From Sinotaia quadrata (taxonomy: Eukaryota > Mollusca > Gastropoda > Architaenioglossa > Viviparidae), in contig CM054181.1 of assembly GCA_028829895.1 (NCBI GenBank), forward strand, positions 7,862,001 to 7,926,000: a stretch of DNA of 64,000 nucleotides. Reading direction: 5' to 3'. The notes below the pieces were generated by a model that saw only the letters and a program-made list of their open reading frames with translations, was not told where the DNA came from and did not search any database. A program made the position numbers and the translations under genes. Positions 35,726 through 48,476 of this stretch are shown here, piece after piece; positions within the stretch are counted from its first letter, which is position 1; each line of letters starts with the position of its first letter.

Positions 35726-35852
35726 GAAACAGTTAAATAATAATATTAAAAACAACGAAATAAAAGAAAATAATATAACATTTTCAACCTCACCCAGAAT
35801 TAAAATAAATGAAATCTATAAATAAGAAATGCAATAAACCCGCCACGAGGTG

Positions 35853-35960
35853 TACAGCACGCCCTAATGCCATCCCCACCAATCCCATAACACTCCACCC
35901 GACCCCGGCCTACCCTGGCGCGAAATCGCTGTAAGCCGGAAGCGTCCCCCATTTAATTTG
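35853..35960 (+). mobile_element. GC-richer 3' tail of a LINE/SINE-like element
   Basis: A GC-rich island in AT-rich DNA ending gcgcgaaatcgctgtaagcc, ggaagcgtcccccatttaat. The same tail, followed by (AAT)n, occurs at 44833-44895. The shared 3' part with a 5'-truncated partner is typical of target-primed retroposition. Confidence 0.5.
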
Positions 35961-36189
35961 AAAAAGAACAGTACTAATAGTGACCAACAGAATTAAAAAG
36001 ACGAATCAACCAATATAATAAAAAGAAAAATCAACGCTACTAACTGTGACCGATAAAATAAAAATGAAAATAAATTCTGTTAACCGTGACCAATAAAATA
36101 AAAATAAAAATCAGCTCTGTTAACTGTGACCAACAAAATGAAAAGAATCTGCATAACGTACATGTGACCAATAAACAAGCGACTGATTG

Positions 36190-36440
36190 ACTTTCAAATT
36201 GCAGCTATTGAAACTTCTGAATGACTCACAATTACTAAATATGACCAATAAACTTCTGAATGACTTACAATTACTAAATATGACCAATAAACTTCTGAAT
36301 GACTCACAATTACTAAATATGACCAATAAACTTCTGAATGACTCACAGTTACTAAATGTGACCAATAAACAAGCAACTGATTGACATTCACAATTGCAGT
36401 ATTGAACTTCTGAATGACTTACAATTACTAAATGTGACCA
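36190..36440. repeat. 39-bp minisatellite, ~6 copies
   Basis: The unit is gaccaataaacttctgaatg + actcacaattactaaatat. A diverged prelude (gtgaccaataaaataaaaat) extends left to about 35975. The period is divisible by three. Confidence 0.9.
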
Positions 36441-36749
36441 AAGGATGCCGTCATTACTGTTTCTTCATTTAAAAAAGTTCATTGACTTAAGTAAACAAAT
36501 GCACGTGACAAAGCAGCTGAGTGACAATATTGTGATAAGACTTAATGCCATTCGACAACAAGGTTAATGTTGTTCACAGATGCTTGCCACGAACAGTAAG
36601 TGTTGACTTCTTGTTTATGTACTTTCTAGTTCTTCACGAAATGAATAAATGTACTATTTGTCAGTGCCAAATACGTTATGCATGCCCTTAAAAACAGCAA
36701 CAAAAAAACAACCTTGGATCTTGTCGGCGTACAGGTGTGCCAGTTTCCC

Positions 36750-37035
36750 TGGAAGGCTAATGACATAAATTAACGAATCACAATTCATATCCTACTCACT
36801 AGGAACCTTCTGGAAGTAGAGGTAATGGAATACCCAGAAGGACAATGACTCTAATTAACGAAGCACAATTCATACTTACTAGGAACCTTCCGGAAGTAGA
36901 GGTAATAGAATACCCAGAAGGCCAATGACACTAATTAACGAAGCATAATTCATACTTACTAGGAACCTTCCGGAAGTAGATGTTATGAAATACCCAGAAT
37001 ATTTTTGACATTAATTAAAGATTCATAATTAAGAT
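36750..37035. repeat. 80-bp tandem repeat, ~3.5 copies
   Basis: aggaaccttccggaagtaga, ggtaatagaatacccagaag starts at 36801, 36881 and 36961. Confidence 0.9.
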
Positions 37036-37544
37036 ATTTATCTTTACCAAGCGTGACCTGTCCTTTGTAATACTGCCGCCCTTGCATTTAATTTACTCTT
37101 AACACATAACAAACTGTAGTTGCGTTCAGTGCCTTTCTGTCAAGCATTAAACAAAAACATCATTGTATTTCTACCCCACTTTCTCCCTTTTCGTGCTGTT
37201 GTTTGTGGGGGTGTATTCGCGGCTGCAGTTATAAAAAAACAAACACCACAACAAACATGACATGAATCATCCGATTAACCGAAAAATATTGACAAACAAT
37301 TCTATAAAAAGAGAATAAACTCGACGTCATTACACTACACGAATGTGGTGCTTGAGATAATTCCGTCACGGATCGGTTAATCGAGGAAATCTTCGTCCTT
37401 CAACCCAAAGAGAAACGCCCGCCCTTGCAATAAGTGTTATTTTTCTCTTTCAAATGTGCAGTTAAAGTTGCATCAAACGGAAGAAAAACAACAAATTATC
37501 TCTCGCTAGATGTATGTCCACCTGCCCACCAGTCTGTCTGTCGG

Positions 37545-37752
<208 letters not shown>

Positions 37753-37754
37753 CC

Positions 37755-38465
37755 GTTTCCCGTGTATACTTATATAAATGTAAAAAAAAAAATAAATAAA
37801 AAAATTTACACATACAAACGCCTCGTCGTCTTCTGCCAAAGTAATGTCAAAGGGAGACAATAACCTGATCACCGTTCCAGGCAGATGGAGGTCTGAGAGG
37901 AAGGGGAATAAAAAAGAAGATCGGTTCCCTTAGTGACTTAGGATTTAGTTTTTACCAAAAGAAGTCGAGGAACGGTTACAGACAAAGAGTGCAACTTTCA
38001 GCAGGAGTATACATGATAAATAGACAGGTGTTTCCAACTGTATATAATTAAAGGTGTCTACCACAGTGAAATGTAAAGGTGTTTCCCAAAGTGTACAGTT
38101 TATCACTTCTATCAAGGCGGATGTAAAATGAAAAAGCTTGCAAAATAAAATATTACAATCGAAAAGGACCATAGGAAAGAAAAAGTTGTTGACAAATATA
38201 TCAGGTCATTTTCACGCTATGACAGAAATGACGGGTGGGTGGGGAAAAATCAGTTTGTAAAGAATCTACAAATTTAAATGAGAAGCAACTTTGATCAAAA
38301 CTGACAGATTTTTGACAAAAGTAATTTTCATTTATTTTTTTTGTGCTATAGAATTGTATAACTTTCATTAGCTTATTGCCAAAATATATGATTATATATA
38401 TATATATTTCTATTCATTATTTCACGGATATACTTTCTTCATAAATTTATTTTAATTCCTTTATA
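37755..38465. other. Stretch without supported gene
   Basis: AT-rich, with a TA run at 38393-38406. Nothing else seen. Confidence 0.4.
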
Positions 38466-38504
38466 ATAATTTTTTTAATAACATTTTTACATTCCAATAG
38501 TACA

Positions 38505-39620
38505 GATTTATCCATTCTCTGACATAATATCTTTAGAATACTTTTCCATTTCACTGGCATCATACTTATCTTAATAACACTTTCTTATTTCACTGATATC
38601 ATATCTTTAGAATACTTTTCCATTTCACTGGCATCATACTTATCTTAATAACACTTTCTTATTTCACTGATGTAATATCTAAATAACATCTCCACATTTC
38701 ACTGATGTAATATCTTAATAACACTTTCTTATTTCACTGATATAATATCTTAATAACATCTCCACATTTCACTGATAATTATAATATCTTAATAACACTT
38801 TCTTATTTCACTGATGTAATATCTTAATAACACTTTCTTATTTCACTGATATAATATCTTAATAACATCTCCACATTTCACTGATATAATATCTTAATAA
38901 CACTTTCTTATTTCACTGATGTAATATCTTAATAACACTTTCTTATTTCACTGATATAATATCTTAATAACACTTTCTTATTTCACTGATATAATATCTT
39001 AATAACATCTCCACATTTCACTGATATAATATCTTAATAACATCTCCACATTTCACTGATATAATATCTTAATAACACTTTCTTATTTCACTGATATAAT
39101 ATCTTAATAACATCTCCACATTTCACTGATATAATATCTTAATAACATCTCCACATTTCACTGATATAATATCTTAATAACACTTTCTTATTTCACTGAT
39201 GTAATATCTTAATAACACTTTCTTATTTCACTGATGTAATATCTTAATAACACTTTCTTATTTCACTGATGTAATATCTTAATAACACTTTCTTATTTCA
39301 CTGATGTAATATCTTAATAACACTTTCTTATTTCACTGATGTAATATCTTAATAACACTTTCTTATTTCACTGATGTAATATCTTAATAACACTTTCTTA
39401 TTTCACTGATGTAATATCTTAATAACACTTTCTTATTTCACTGATATAAATATTAATAACATCTTCACATTTCACGGTTATAGTATCTTAATAACTCACT
39501 TTCACATTTCACTGCTACTATAGCTTTCTAAACCTCACTCATTATTCTAGTTAGTATAACATCTTTATAACACTCACTATTTGTATAACACTTTCACATT
39601 TCATTGCTACAGTATATTCA
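38505..39620. repeat. 35-bp minisatellite with two alternating unit types, ~28 copies
   Basis: The unit is ctgatgtaatatcttaataa followed by either cactttcttatttca (type A) or catctccacatttca (type B). The first half also varies, gatgtaat or gatataat. Types are mixed at 38690-39180 and almost pure A with gatgtaat at 39185-39430. Edges are degenerate. Confidence 0.95.
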
Positions 39621-40023
39621 CAACAGTCACCAGTTTTATTGATATAATGTCTGTATTTAAATGCATTACACGATTCTTGAAATGAATAGTTAATTTTTTT
39701 TTGGTCTGAACTCTTTGCTAGTTATAAATTAGATAACAAAACACTAGAAATAATCTAATTTTCTGGGTCACTGATCAGATTTGATTAATCGTTATTAACA
39801 TAAAAAATGTAACTGAAAAATACCCCAAAACTTCAACAACAAGAGCACAAGCAAATAAGCATAAAATCAAACAATTAAGAACGAGAGCAAAATTAACAGC
39901 AAAAATAAATCAGGACTGACTCCTGTATTATCCATGCGTGCACACATTTTCTTAGTTATGCTAATAGAGTCTAAAATGAGGGACTGCATGACTGAATTAA
40001 AACTGCTTAAACTGACTCGCGCG

Positions 40024-40024
<1 letters not shown>

Positions 40025-40068
<44 letters not shown>

Positions 40069-40151
40069 CCCGCATTAATATTTTAAGCGCTCCTTCCTAC
40101 CCGTGTGTGCATCAGTACTTCAAGCACGCCACCCGCGCGCGCGTGTATGTG

Positions 40152-40211
<60 letters not shown>

Positions 40212-40225
40212 CGTGCACGCTCGCG
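40025..40225. repeat. Two (GT)n/(CG)n microsatellites
   Basis: (GT)n to cgcgcgtg at 40030-40070; ccgcgcgcgcgtgt and two (GT)n runs at 40130-40218 ending gctcgcgcgc. They flank 60 bp of ordinary sequence that recurs in part (aatatttcaagc / aatattttaagc, and cagtacttcaagcacgcc). Confidence 0.9.
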
Positions 40226-41086
40226 CGCTGTAATATTTCAAGCACCACTGTAGACGAGATTCTGAGAGTATCTTGTAAATAAGCGTCCTGTCGTACATTA
40301 AAGCCTTTGATCATTAATTTAATTAAAAGAACTTTTTATAAATGGCTTTCTTGCCAGTAAAAAAAAAAAATTAAAATGTATAAACAGGGCAATGACAGTT
40401 ATTAACTGTAAATAAACAAGCCTATGTTTGCCGAAGTCATTCCTAGAGGAAGTTAAAAATAAGATCGTGACTCAAAGCCTCGTTCCTGGCTGGCCGCCAT
40501 CTCTGACATGAAGAGAGCGCGCGCAGTTTGAGAGCTGTTTTGTTGGGGAGTGGTCTTGATTTCACACCCTTCTAGCTAAGTTTCAGCACTCCTAGTGTGC
40601 ACGCTACAGAGATTGTGAAGTGTGTGCCTTTTATGTGTGAAACTCTAGGATCTTTTTCTGCTTGTGACAACCAAGAGACCAGTCATTCGTGACCAGGTCA
40701 ATAAACTCAATAACGGAACTATGCCTCATATTAAAAAAAAATCAACCAAACAACCAAACAAAATACCCAAACAAACAACCCAAACAAATTATTCATGCCC
40801 TTCCTGAAGAATTGCCTATTCGGATTGATTTTTCACACCCCCCCCCCCCAACAAACCAAAAAAAAAAAAATAAAAAAAAATAAGAATTCATGCGATAACG
40901 GGGGTGGAAATACTTGCAGATTCATTCAGATCGACGACCTGCGTATGACAAAAATAAAATAATAAAAAAAATATGATCCCACTCTGGCTGTCCCATGATA
41001 GCCATTGGCTTGAAGATATTTGTCATTGAGATGTTATCGTGACATGGTAAAATAAAACACCTATGGGAATTTGTTTATAATCCCCC

Positions 41087-41107
41087 CCCCCCACACACAC
41101 ACACACT
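41087..41107. repeat. C-run and (CA)n
   Basis: tcccccccccc followed by acacacacacaca. Confidence 0.85.
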
Positions 41108-41263
41108 CACGACATTTCTTTATAACAGTCACGTTAAGATATTTTAATGGTACATTGTTTAAGGAAAAAAACCCATCTATAATTACAGATAGTTATTCCC
41201 TTGTCGGAACACGGTGGAATGAAAATAATCTGCAGTGGCTACATAAACACAAGCACAAACGGC

Positions 41264-41308
41264 AACACACACCACACCACACCACACCACACCACACCAC
41301 ACCACACG
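41264..41308. repeat. (CACAC)n pentamer microsatellite
   Basis: About eight ccaca units. Confidence 0.9.
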
Positions 41309-41469
41309 CATACATATATATATACAGATATACCCTCCCAACATATACAAAACACAAATGCACGTACCCTTAATACCACACATCTTGAGCACGCGCGCAC
41401 ACACACACACTAGTTGTAGCAGACATGAATGTAAAGATGTAATAGTTTCTTCAGGTGTTAATCCGCCAC

Positions 41470-41850
41470 AGAACGTGACAGTACTACATATAGGGCATAC
41501 ATTTATAAAAAGTGTTTGTTCCCCACCCCGTTCCCCCGAGTCGTGACAGTACTACATAAGGAGCCTACATTTACGAAAGGTGTTTGTTCCCACCCACCCA
41601 TCCGGACCGCGAATGTACTAACATATAGGGTTACATTTACTAAGTAAGGTGTTCCCCCCCACCCCCCGACCATGAATGTACTACATATAGGGTCTACATT
41701 TACTAAAGGTGTTCCCCCCACCCCCCGACCATGAATGTACTACATATAGGGTGTACATTTACTAAAGGTGGTTGTCCCTCTCCAACCCCAAATCGTGATG
41801 ATACTACAGATATAGTTTCGCCAGCTGTAGCCCCCCTTTCCCCCGAGACC
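41470..41850. repeat. Degenerate ~58-64 bp repeat
   Basis: Blocks of the form gaatgtactacatatagggt, ctacatttactaaaggtgtt, ccccccaccccccgacc recur about six times; the C-rich part is variable. Confidence 0.85.
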
Positions 41851-41892
41851 GTGAAATAACTGCAGATCCAGGTGCTTTATTTGTTAGTCCCC

Positions 41893-41902
41893 CCTACACA
41901 CA

Positions 41903-41974
<72 letters not shown>
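41893..41974. repeat. (CA)n microsatellite
   Basis: About 38 CA units with one early TC interruption. Confidence 0.95.
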
Positions 41975-41976
<2 letters not shown>

Positions 41977-42094
41977 GACCGAATATTAATACATATATAG
42001 TTTTCATCGGATACTTTCTCCTACAGGCCGTGACAGTACTGAAGACCCAATTACACTAGTTGTTTAACTCGCATAATCGTAGAAACAGATTAAC

Positions 42095-42285
42095 AATGTA
42101 TGACTTTCTTCATCGAATTATACATAAAACAAACATGACATTCAAATTAAACAACAATGTTTGACTTTCTTCATCGAATTATACATAAAACAAACATGAC
42201 ATTCAAATTAAACAACAATATTTGACTTTCTTCATCGAATTTTACATAAAGTGAACATGACATTCAAATTAAACAACAAAAGTAA
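42095..42285. repeat. 61-bp repeat, three copies
   Basis: tgactttcttcatcgaatta, tacataaaacaaacatgaca, ttcaaattaaacaacaatgt. Confidence 0.9.
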
Positions 42286-42499
42286 ATAGCCCGGTTTTCA
42301 CTCTATTGAGAATGAAAGGGGTTGCAATCGATGTTTTTATTGCCGTGCAGAAATTACTTATGTAATACAAAATGATAACTGGACTAAATTTTTCAGTAAT
42401 TGGATTTTAAATACTTTATTTTTAGTTAAAGCATTTTTGTTTTTTAAACTTCTTAGTTTACTTATTAAGATATTAGATCACCGCTAGTTAATTTTGCCA

Positions 42500-42800
42500 C
42501 TGATGCTAAGCGACATAGTGCCTATTAACTGTTTTGTCTTGCTGTAAAATGATGTAGTTCAATTAACTGTTTTGTATTGATGTAAAATGATGTAGTGACA
42601 ATTAACTGTTTTGTATTGATGTAGTGCCAATTAACTGTTTTGTATTGATGTAAAATGATGTAGTGCCAATTAACTTTTCTGCATTAGTGCAGTATGACGT
42701 AGTGTCCACTAACTGTTTCTGTATTGGTGCCACACGACATAGTGCCAATTACCCGCTTCTAAATCGGTACAAACAGACATAGTACTAATTATGTCAATGT
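42500..42800. repeat. Degenerate ~38-50 bp repeat
   Basis: gtgccaattaactgttttgt, attgatgtaaaatgatgta recurs about six times with deletions. Confidence 0.8.
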
Positions 42801-42849
42801 GTACCAGTATGAAAACAGTTAATTAACACTATGAGAGTTTGCACTAGAA

Positions 42850-43200
42850 ACCTGATTATTTAAGCATATTGTATTATTAATTACAGACCAGAAGCATATT
42901 GATTTAAGTACACTTTATTGTTTATTATTTGAGGAATATGTTGATTTAAGTACAGTATATTGTTTATTATGTGAGGAATATGTTGATTTAAGTACAGTAT
43001 ACCGTTTATTATGTGAGGAATATATTGATTTAAGTACGGTATAGTGTGAGATATATGTTGGTTTAATACAGTATATTGTTTATTATTTGAGGAATATGTT
43101 GATATAAGTACAGTAAATTGTTTAATATGTAACGAATATGTTGATTAAATACAGTGTATTGTTTATTATGTGAGGAATATGCGATTTAAATACTTTGTTT
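42850..43200. repeat. ~55-bp repeat, about six copies
   Basis: gaggaatatgttgatttaag, tacagtatattgtttattat, gtgag; copies vary at several sites. Confidence 0.85.
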
Positions 43201-43349
43201 TATTAATTATATACCCGTAACACTCTGATTACTTATAGCGTTATAATACTACAAAATAATTTAGTTTAGTTTTCTTTTAGTATGAAATAAAATAGCACCT
43301 GGTTTGATGATGTATTCACCATATCACAAACACTTAAAAAAAAGTAAAC

Positions 43350-43640
43350 TATGTGTTGACCAGGTAAAGATCAGAACTTGCCACTGACTAGGTAAAAATC
43401 AGAGCTTGTCTTTGAACAGGTAAGAATCAGAGCTTGTTAATGAACTGTTAAGAATCAGAACTTGTCTTTGACCAGTTAATAATTAGAGATTGTCTTCGAT
43501 CAGGTAAAAATTAGAACTTGTCTTTGACAACTAAGAATCAGAGCTTTTGTCTTTGACCAGTCAAGAATCAGAACTTGCTACTGACCATTTAAGAATGAAT
43601 GTTTTCCATTGATCAGGTAGACAGAAGAATGTTAGTAGGA
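43350..43640. repeat. ~30-bp degenerate minisatellite
   Basis: aatcagaacttgtctttgac, caggtaag recurs about nine times. Confidence 0.8.
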
Positions 43641-43710
43641 GAGGTTTAAGCTCAATTTAAGCTTAATTAAGTTGTCAAATGCTTAGGGAACTTCATGAGA
43701 GACTTACCAT

Positions 43711-43771
43711 AAAATTTTCGACTGAGCCACAGTAACAGAAACATGTTGGAGTTTTATGAATATTCTCCAGT
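43711..43771 (-). CDS. Weak exon candidate with strong donor
   Basis: On the minus strand a consensus donor ATG/GTAAGTC (GT at 43709-43710) closes a frame reading ENIHKTPTCFCYCGSVENFM. The acceptor is poor. No homology is recognised. Confidence 0.15.
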
Positions 43772-43894
43772 TTTTATTCATAATAAAGTACAATCACACG
43801 CACGCATGCATGTTTTTTTTGTGTGATGAACCTGAAATGTCAGTTGACCCGTTAGCTGAAATAAGGAGGTGCGCAAAATCAAAATGGTGATTGC

Positions 43895-44050
43895 AGGGTT
43901 TTGAGTCCTATAAATTGCTCCATTCTCGTCATTTCAACAACTTTTAGTCATCATGTAGTCATCAAATCGTCACAAGCTATGGCTATCCTATGACTGCGAC
44001 ATTCCCGTCATTTCAGCAACTACTAGTCATCATGTAATCACCACAGATGA
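43895..44050. repeat. Diverged direct duplication
   Basis: ctcgtcatttcaacaacttt, tagtcatcatgtagtcatca recurs as cccgtcatttcagcaactac, tagtcatcatgtaatcacca. Confidence 0.7.
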
Positions 44051-44249
44051 CATTATGGTGGATATGCAGACTGATTTTATAAATCATTGTTTTTGAATTC
44101 TTGGAATGAAAAAGTCTTAAAAATATTTATGTCCTCAATTGTAAGTGTTTTATGGTTCATCATTTTGCTAGAGGAAAATTTGAAATAAAATGTTATTACG
44201 ATTTTAAAGAATTGTTACCGGATTCAAACCACCTACGACAGTTGTTTAT

Positions 44250-44280
44250 GCGCCACTAGCTATAAAAGTCGGCCATATTT
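44250..44280 (+). promoter_or_regulatory. Possible TATA-box promoter
   Basis: tataaaag at 44261-44268 lies in a GC-moderate context (ccactagc...tcggcc). No downstream coding exon was found, so this is only a motif. Confidence 0.15.
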
Positions 44281-44744
44281 GTTTGACCTTCACATTATCT
44301 TTTTCCTTGGCGGAACACTTGCTAAATATTATGTTCGCTGTCCGACTTTACAATCACACAGCAATCATATATTTAACTAAACTACGTAGGAAAGACCACA
44401 TAAGAAGTACAATGAACTGGAAAAATGCGAGTGCATGTTTAGATTATTCGTCAGTAAATTAATAGCACATGTAGCGCGTGCAATGAACTGAGTCAATTAT
44501 ATAAAAAATTAGCCGTTTTAATTATTACTTTCAATAACATGATTATTTTTTTACTACTAGCATTGCCTAACGCCCTTGTATCTATTTGTTTGATTGCAAG
44601 TTGATCTAAAAATGATGACTTGATAACTTGACCGTTTATTTCATTTTAAATACACTGTTATTTTTCCACTTACAATTTCTCAGTTCAAAAGATGGAATTC
44701 AGCACTTGTTTCCCTCTCTCAACAGGCGTGTCTGCTTGTGTGAT

Positions 44745-45045
44745 GGCTTTAGTCACGCCTTGTCGCATCTAGGGGAAGCGACTCTTGTCTCCTGGGTCTG
44801 TTTATAGTCACGCCTTGTTACAATTAGGAGGCGTACGCGAAAGCGGCGGAAGCCGGAAGCGTTCCCCACATTAATAATAAAATAATAATAATAATAACTA
44901 GGAGGCCACTCTTGTTTCGCAGGTCTGGATAACGGTCATACCTTGTCACAACTAGGAGGCCGCTCTTGTCTCCTGGGTCTGGACAATGCTCACACCTTGT
45001 CACAACAAGGAGACCACTCTTGGGTCTGGACAATGGTCACAAAAG
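44745..45045. repeat. ~60-bp repeat interrupted by an insertion
   Basis: gtcacgccttgtcacaacta, ggaggccactcttgtctcct, gggtctggacaatg recurs about four times. One copy is split at 44832 by the short retroposon tail. Confidence 0.85.
44833..44895 (+). mobile_element. 5'-truncated LINE/SINE tail with 11-bp target duplication
   Basis: A 63-bp insert: gtacgcgaaagcggcggaag, ccggaagcgttccccacatt, then (AAT)n. It is flanked by aattaggaggc (44822-44832) and aactaggaggc (44896-44906). The interrupted minisatellite unit shows the uninserted state (caactaggaggccactc). The tail matches the 35.85-35.96 kb element. Confidence 0.7.
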
Positions 45046-45289
45046 ATGCAGGTTTGAAAGTTTCTTGAAGGAACTAGCAAATGAATTGCGCCGCACTGTC
45101 TGATTATCCATTATATAACCTTATTCTATCCATTCTCCTGTCTATCTCAGATCACTCATTACATTATTTTACGAATGTTATAGGAACAAATCTGTGTACT
45201 AAAATATAAAAATGTCGTTATGGTTAATTACAGAAAAAAATATAGTTACTATATGAAAAGTTTACTTGCATTTAACTTGGTCCAGATAG

Positions 45290-45415
45290 TTAATTATTCC
45301 CCAAACACTCTCGGTCACAATTCCCAAAACACTGACCATCACAATTCCCACAAACTATCTCCGTTACAATTCCTAAAACACTGTCCTCCACAATTCCCAA
45401 AGCACTGTTGTGGCG
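45290..45415. repeat. ~30-bp degenerate repeat
   Basis: cacaattcccaaaacactg-type words recur five times. Confidence 0.75.
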
Positions 45416-45577
45416 CTACAATACATTCTGTCTCTATTATGATTATTATTATGAATTCCTTTATCATTTAATAAACATAATCACTTATCAGTGGTTAAAT
45501 TTAGGATTTGTTTCCAACACAAATTCCACACTCATACACCACTATAAGGAACATAGACCACCGAATCACTTACACGT

Positions 45578-45888
45578 TATGCTGTAGTCTGTTACCAGTA
45601 TTTACTTACTATCCTGGCTGTATGTTGTAGTCTATTACCAGTATTTACTTACTATCCTGGCTGTATGTTGTAGTCTGTTACCAGTATTTACTTACTATCC
45701 TGGCTGTATGTTGTAGTCTGTTACCAGTATTTACTTACTATCCTGGCTGTATGTTGTAGTCTGTTACCAGTATTTACTTACTATCCTGGCTGTATGTTGT
45801 AGTCTGTTACCAGTATTTACTTACTATCCTGGCTGTATGTTGTAGTCTGTTACCAGTATTTACTTACTATCCTGGCTGTATGTATCAA
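45578..45888. repeat. 43-bp minisatellite, ~7 copies
   Basis: The unit is ccagtatttacttactatcc, tggctgtatgttgtagtctg, tta. Copies are almost identical. Confidence 0.95.
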
Positions 45889-46044
45889 GGGGATCGAGCT
45901 ATCCTGTCACTCTTCTGATTATCTATCATTCATCTTTCTAACATATGGCAAGCCAGAAAGTGTTTGGGGGGGATTAGATTAAAGTTTGGGCGCCCCGGGA
46001 TAATGGAGAAATAACATCTTGCCCATCTCCCAGCAAACAGACAC

Positions 46045-46215
46045 ACCTGGTAAGCTGCTTTTAAGGGAGAAGATACTTGAAGACAATGTTACAGAGTAAT
46101 TTCTTTGCTAGTAAGCTGTTTTTTAAGGGAGAAGATACTTGAAGACAATGTTACAGAGTAATTTCATTGCTGGTAAGCTGTTTTTAAGGGAGAGGCTACT
46201 TGAAGACATTGCTAT
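46045..46215. repeat. ~61-bp repeat, three copies
   Basis: gtaagctgtttttaagggag, aagatacttgaagacaatgt, tacagagtaatttc. Confidence 0.9.
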
Positions 46216-46549
46216 TGAGTTATACTCCCAATACTTGTCGTTTACTGATGCTAGTAAATAAGTTGTCTTTAGTCATTGCTACGGCCTTATAATTAGGAGA
46301 ACAACAAATAAAACGGGCCACTCATTACTCTGTCCGATGTCGGGTTACGTTACCAATGGCAAGATAAGCATGCTGCGTATGCTTTTGTTTTTAGCGGATT
46401 TAAATTGGTACAGAAATAATGTGGGACACATATGGTAGGTGTTTGATGATTATCGTGTTTTAATGGCACAAAATAAATACGCCGTGTGTTGTTGTTGATT
46501 GCTGGGTGAAGAACTGTTTGAGAGGTCAAATGTCATTCATCATGCATTC

Positions 46550-47340
46550 ACGTAAGCGTGTAATATCACTGGCTGTTTTCAAATCACGTCTTTGTCACTG
46601 GTTGTTTTCAAATAAGATTTTGTCACTATCTATGTTTAAATCATCTTTTGTCACTAGCTATGTTTCAATCACGTTTTGTCACTAGCCATGTTTAAATCGT
46701 ATATCACTAGCTGTGTTTAAATCACGTTTTGTCACCGGTTGTGTCTAAATCACATTTAGTCACCGGCTGTGTTCAATTTCAAACCACGTTTTGTCACTGG
46801 CTGAGTTTAAATCGCGTTTTGTCACCGGCTGTGTTCAAATCACGTTTTGTCACTGGCTGAGTTTAGATCACGTTTCGTTACTGGCTGTGTTTAAATCACG
46901 TTTTATTACTGGCTGTGTCTAAATTACGTTTTATCACTGGTTGTGTTCAAATTTCTCTGGCTGTGTTCAAATGACGTTATGTCACTGGATGTGTCAAATG
47001 ACAATATAGCACTGGTCGTATTTAAATCACGTTATGTCGCTGGCTGTATTCAAACTACGTTTTATCACTGGCTGTGTTCAAGTCACGTTTTATCACTGAG
47101 GCTGTTATTTTTTAAACAGCAGGCGTGTTCAATTTACTAGCCTTGTTCCTAGTTACCCTCGTGTTCAAATAGTTATGTTACTGGCCGTATTCTATCAAGT
47201 TATATCACTGGCCCTGTTTAAAGGACGTCACGTTATATCACTGACTGTGCTTAAATCACGTTAAATTGTCACTGATTGTGCTTAAATCACGTTAAATTGT
47301 CACTGATTGTGTTTAATCGCGTTATGTCACTGACTGTGAC
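46550..47340. repeat. 27-28 bp degenerate minisatellite, ~27 copies
   Basis: tcacgttttgtcactggctg + tgtttaaa, strongly diverged, with most copies differing. Confidence 0.85.
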
Positions 47341-47689
47341 CATACCAAGAACGGCTAATGGCCGTGTTATAAGCGTTTCGTTATATCAAACGTCTTTAAA
47401 AGACAGACTCATAACAACAGCGAACAATCCGGGCTGCGAACAAAGGACAAATATTTTGCAGACTAAATTAAAAAAAGGGAAGCTTTCTTTCTCCAAAACT
47501 TTCTTAAATAAGGGGGGAATAAAGAAAGAAAAGAAACTGATTATAACCGTAACAAGCCGGCCAAGGCAACAAGGGAGGTAACGCTATTATTCGCTGGACA
47601 CAGGTCAACACAATGGACTATACTCAACTCGTCTGTAGAGCAAAATATCATTTGCACATTAAGCGTACAACAGCTTGAGCTGACTGACC

Positions 47690-48065
47690 GCGAAACGCTT
47701 ATCGTACTATTGCAGAAGACAGCTAGCTCAGCATGGCGGGTTCGATTCTCATTGTCTTTAACTCTAGCTCAAGGTGCTGGACAGCACGTTTCGGAACACT
47801 AAATCACACTGAGTTACAGGCCGCCTTGGATCCATGGGCAAGCTTGCACAATCGGTAAAAACAGGTAGTTTTGGACTCTGCCTGGGTATAATTTCGTTTT
47901 GAGAACTCACCAAAACGCCCACTCATACCTTTTCGTGTTCTCCAACCACAGCAGTATAACTCTTCTTTCCAGAACATTCTCCTCTGCCACCCCCATCCCC
48001 ACCAACGAACGTTGGAAGTGGTTGAAATAAAGAAAAAAAACCAAAAGGTTAATAAAGACAAGAGA
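47690..48065. other. Possible dispersed-repeat region with tRNA-like words
   Basis: agctagctcagcatggcggg + ttcgattctc (about 47721-47750) contains compressed box A and box B words. To the right, on the minus strand, possible donors (CGAAAAG/GTATGAG at about 47927; TTTTG/GTGAGTT at about 47911) sit in an 85-codon frame (47804-48061) with no known motif. Possibly a SINE and part of a mobile element. Confidence 0.2.
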
Positions 48066-48476
48066 CCAATTCACCGAGATTCGGCTTGGCGGCTTGCCAC
48101 GTGCTGTTATCAGCAGGTTGGAATCAACGCTCCAACTCTATGAATTTAATTTCAGTTGCCCTCGAGTATAGTCTAATTTTAAAAAAAACTTTTTAGAACA
48201 CGTCATCACTCAGTGCCTATTAATAAAAAAAATTCTTTGAATATCCGGCATCGTAGAGCAGCAGCGCAAGATGTAAAAAAAAAAAAATTAAAAAATGTAC
48301 CACTTATTAGTGGGGCAAATTTTTAGATCGGGCTGTTAGGGTCACTAGCGCGAGCTCTGTTTCCGTTACAATGCCTCGATCGTCAGTACCAAAACGTTAT
48401 TTGCAAAGCTTGCGTTAGCAGGTAAGAGGCATCTGTTTTTCAGTTAACTTTATATCACCCGTACGACTGCTATGAT

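Noticed and set aside
40440..40520. Minus-strand ATGGCGGCCAGCCAGGAACG as a first exon
   Set aside because: The frame stops after 16 codons (MAASQERGFESRSYF) with no donor before the stop.
47721..47750. tRNA gene
   Set aside because: Box A-like and box B-like words are almost adjacent, so no cloverleaf can form.
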